The notes under the pieces were generated by a model. The model had not been told where the DNA came from. It was given only the letters and a program-made list of their open reading frames with translations, and made no database searches. The position numbers were made by a program, and so were the translations under genes. From Calliphora vicina (Eukaryota > Arthropoda > Insecta > Diptera > Calliphoridae), in contig NW_027052643.1 in assembly GCF_958450345.1 (NCBI RefSeq), positions 36,001-100,000 on the forward strand: a DNA stretch of 64,000 nucleotides, in the 5' to 3' direction. Positions 61,020 through 64,000 of the stretch are shown here, piece after piece (position 1 is the stretch's first letter; every line of letters starts with the position of its first letter).

Positions 61020-62832
61020 GTTATACCTTGTTAGAAAGCTACAATCTCATGCCATCCAAATATAAAAAAATTTAGCTTCCTAGCTCTTTAGGGCATTTTA
61101 AAATTGCGATTTATATGAAGTCGTTAAAAACTGGGGTAATTTTGGGACATTTTTCGAAAAATGTCCGATATACCCGCATATATATCGGGTACTGTTTATG
61201 CTAGCTACTTAAGTTATACCTTGTTAGAAAGCTAAAATCTCATGCCATACAAATATAAAAAAATTTAGCTTCCTAGCTCTTTAGGGCCTTTTAAAATTGC
61301 GATTTATATGAAGTCGTTAAAAACTGGGGTAATTTTGGGACATTTTTCGAAAAATGTCCGATATACCCGCATATATATCGGGTACTGTTTATGCTAGCTA
61401 CTTAAGTTATACCTTGTTAGAAAGCTATAATCTCATGCCATCCAAATATAAAAAAATTTAGCTTCCTAGCTCTTTAGGGCCTTTTAAAATTGCGATTTTA
61501 CATATCGGACATTTTTCGAAAAATGTCCGATATACCCGCATATATATCGGGTACTATTTATGCTAGCTACTTAAGTTATACCTTGTTAGAAAGCTATTAT
61601 CTCATGCAATCCAAATATAAAAAAATTAGCTTCCTAGCACTTTAGGGGCCTTTAGAATTGCGATTTATATGAAGTCGTTAAAAACTGGGGTAATTTTTGG
61701 ACATTTTTCGAAAAATGTCCGATATACCCGCATATATATCGGGTACTATTTATGCTAGCTACTTAAGTTATACTTTGTTAGAAAGCTATAATCTCATGCC
61801 ATCCAAATATAAAAAAATGTAGCTTCCTAGCTCTTTAGTGCCTTTTAAAATTGCGATTTATATGAAGTCGTTAAAAACTGGGTAATTTTGGGACATATTT
61901 CGAAAAATGTCCGATATACCCGCATATATATCGGGTACTATTTATGCTAGCCACTTAAGTTATACTTTGTTAGAAAGCTATAATCTCATGCCATCCAAAT
62001 ATAAAAAAATTTAGCTTCCTAGCTCTTTAGGGCCTTTTAAAATTGCGATTTATATGAAGTCGTTAAAAACTGGGGTAATTTTGGGACATTTTCCGAAAAA
62101 TGTCCGGTATACCCGCATATATATCGGGTACTATTTATGCTAGCTACTTAAGTTATACCTTGTTAGAAAGCTATTATCTCATGCAATCCAAATATAAAAA
62201 AATTAGCTTCCTAGCACTTTAGGGGCCTTTAGAATTGCGATTTATATGAAGTCGTTAAAAACTGGGGTAATTTTTGGACATTTTTCGAAAAATGTCCGAT
62301 ATACCCGCATATATATCGGGTACTATTTATGCTAGCTACTTAAGTTATACTTTGTTAGAAAGCTATAATCTCATGCCATCCAAATATAAAAAAATGTAGC
62401 TTCCTAGCTCTTTAGGGCCTTTAGAATTGCGATTTATATGAAGTCGTTAAAAACTGGAGTAATTTTGGGACATTTTTCGAAAAATTTCCGATATACCCGC
62501 ATATATATCGGGTACTATTTATGCTAGCTACTTAAGTTATACCTTGTTAGAAAGCTATAATCTCATGCAATCCAAATATAAAAAAATTAGCTTCCTAGCA
62601 CTTTAGGGGCCTTTAGAATTGCGATTTATATGAAGTCGTTAAAAACTGGGTAATTTTGGGACATTTTTCGAAAAATTTCCGATATTCCCGCATATATATC
62701 GGGTACTATTTATGCTAGCTACTTAAGTTATACCTTGTTAGAAAGCTACAATCTCATGCCATCCAAATATAAAAAAATTTAGCTTCCTAGCTCTTTAGGG
62801 CCTTTTAAAATTGCGATTTATATGAAGTCGTT

Positions 62833-62895
62833 TTAAGTAGATAGCATAAATAGTACCCGATATATATGCGGGTACTATTTATGCTAGCTACTTAA
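62833..62895. repeat. 63-bp satellite palindrome f
   Basis: Same structure as e, with the same downstream TTTAGGGCATTTT monomer. Confidence 0.9.
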
Positions 62896-63771
62896 GTTAT
62901 ACCTTGTTAGAAAGCTACAATCTCATGCCATCCAAATATAAAAAAATTTAGCTTCCTAGCTCTTTAGGGCATTTTAAAATTGCGATTTATATGAAGTCGT
63001 TAAAAACTGGGGTAATTTTGGGACATTTTTCGAAAAATGTCCGATATACCCGCATATATGTCGGGTACTGTTTATGCTAGCTACTTAAGTTATACCTTGT
63101 TAGAAAGCTACAATCTCATGCCATACAAATATAAAAAAATTTAGCTTCCTAGCTCTTTAGGGCCTTTTAAAATTGCGATTTATATGAAGTCGTTAAAAAC
63201 TGGGGTAATTTTGGGACATTTTTCGAAAAATGTCCGATATACCCGCATATATATCGGGTACTATTTTTGTTAGCTACTTAAGTTATACCTTGTTAGAAAG
63301 CTACAATCTCATGCAATCCAAATATAAAAAAATTAGCTTCCTAGCACTTTAGGGGCCTTTAGAATTGCGATTTATATGAAGTCGTTAAAAACTGGGGTAA
63401 TTTTGGGACATTTTTCGAAAAATGTCCGGTATACCCGCATATATATCGGGTACTGTTTATGTTAGCTACTTAAGTTATACTTTGTTAGAAAGCTATAATC
63501 TCATGCCATCCAAATATAAAAAAATGTAGCTTCCTAGCTCTTTAGGGCCTTTTAAAATTGCGATTTATATGGAGTCGTTAAAAACTGGGTAATTTTGGGA
63601 CATATTTCGAAAAATGTCCGATATACCCGCATATATATCGGGTACTGTTTATGCTAGCTACTTAAGTTATACCTTGTTAGAAAGCTACAATCTCATGCCA
63701 TCCAAATATAAAAAAATTTAGCTTCCTAGCTCTTTAGGGCCTTTTAAAATTGCGATTTATATGAAGTCGTT

Positions 63772-63834
63772 TTAAGTAGATAGCATAAATAGTACCCGAT
63801 ATATATGCGGGTACTATTTATGCTAGCTTTTTAA
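63772..63834. repeat. 63-bp satellite palindrome g
   Basis: Same structure; the right arm ends GCTAGCTTTTTAA instead of GCTAGCTACTTAA, weakening the outer stem. Downstream again TTTAGGGCATTTT. Confidence 0.88.
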
Positions 63835-64000
63835 GTTATACCTTGTTAGAAAGCTACAATCTCATGCCATCCAAATATAAAAAAATTTAGCTTCCTAGCT
63901 CTTTAGGGCATTTTAAAATTGCGATTTATATGAAGTCGTTAAAAACTGGGGTAATTTTGGGACATTTTTCGAAAAATGTCCGATATACCCGCATATATGT

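Larger units (their letters stand above)
46802..64000 (+). repeat. Satellite block C
   Basis: The 193-bp satellite resumes and runs off the window end. It is richer than block A in palindromic junctions and composite monomers (GATTATCTTCCTAGCACA, GCTACTTACTTTCGAAAAAT). It carries a second MITE copy near its left end. Variants such as GGGACATTTTCCGAAAAATG (near 58733, 59290, 60233, 60786, 62091) mark local higher-order repeats. No gene is seen. Confidence 0.96.

Noticed and set aside
1..64000. Hammerhead ribozyme in the satellite
   Set aside because: The conserved CTGATGA and GAAA core elements are not in the monomer on either strand as far as I can see.

Overview
The window is 64 kb of AT-rich, gene-poor repeat DNA from an animal, most likely an insect and probably a fly. 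The evidence is a Jockey-clade LINE with a complete ORF2, a Ty3/Gypsy LTR retrotransposon primed by tRNA-Lys, and a Tc1/mariner-type MITE, all set in a long tandem satellite. No host protein-coding gene, rRNA or tRNA gene was found. The satellite runs off both ends of the window, which suits pericentromeric, sex-chromosome or B-chromosome heterochromatin; the sequence alone cannot say which.

Layout. (1) 1-25642: satellite block A, head-to-tail ~193-bp monomers with several layers of higher-order duplication (periods of about 2.73, 2.24, 6.54 and 8.59 kb). (2) 25657-28660: a Jockey-like LINE on the minus strand, truncated in ORF1 but with an uninterrupted 886-codon ORF2 (endonuclease plus reverse transcriptase), an A-tail and a 14-bp target-site duplication (TSD). 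(3) 28675-32566: satellite block B, containing long palindromic junctions and a 233-bp MITE. (4) 32567-46797: a 14.2-kb Ty3/Gypsy retrotransposon with unusually long 4065-bp LTRs, a 4-bp TSD, a tRNA-Lys primer site, a Gag that starts with a RING-H2 finger, a canonical -1 frameshift site, and a pol broken by two deletions. There is no env. (5) 46802-64000: satellite block C, the same family, with more palindromic junctions, a second MITE copy in the same satellite context, and local tandem duplications of 1154 and 2379 bp.

History. The satellite came first. An inverted junction arose once (every example has the same left breakpoint) and was amplified in blocks B and C but not in most of block A. 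The MITE hopped into one monomer and was then copied by satellite duplication. The LINE and the LTR element landed later. The two LTRs differ at only about eight positions over 4 kb, so the LTR insertion is recent even though its pol gene is defective.

The observations most worth follow-up are the giant-LTR Gypsy element with a RING-H2 Gag, and the palindromic satellite junctions, where one class can be derived from the other by a precise 51-bp deletion between CGGGTA repeats.
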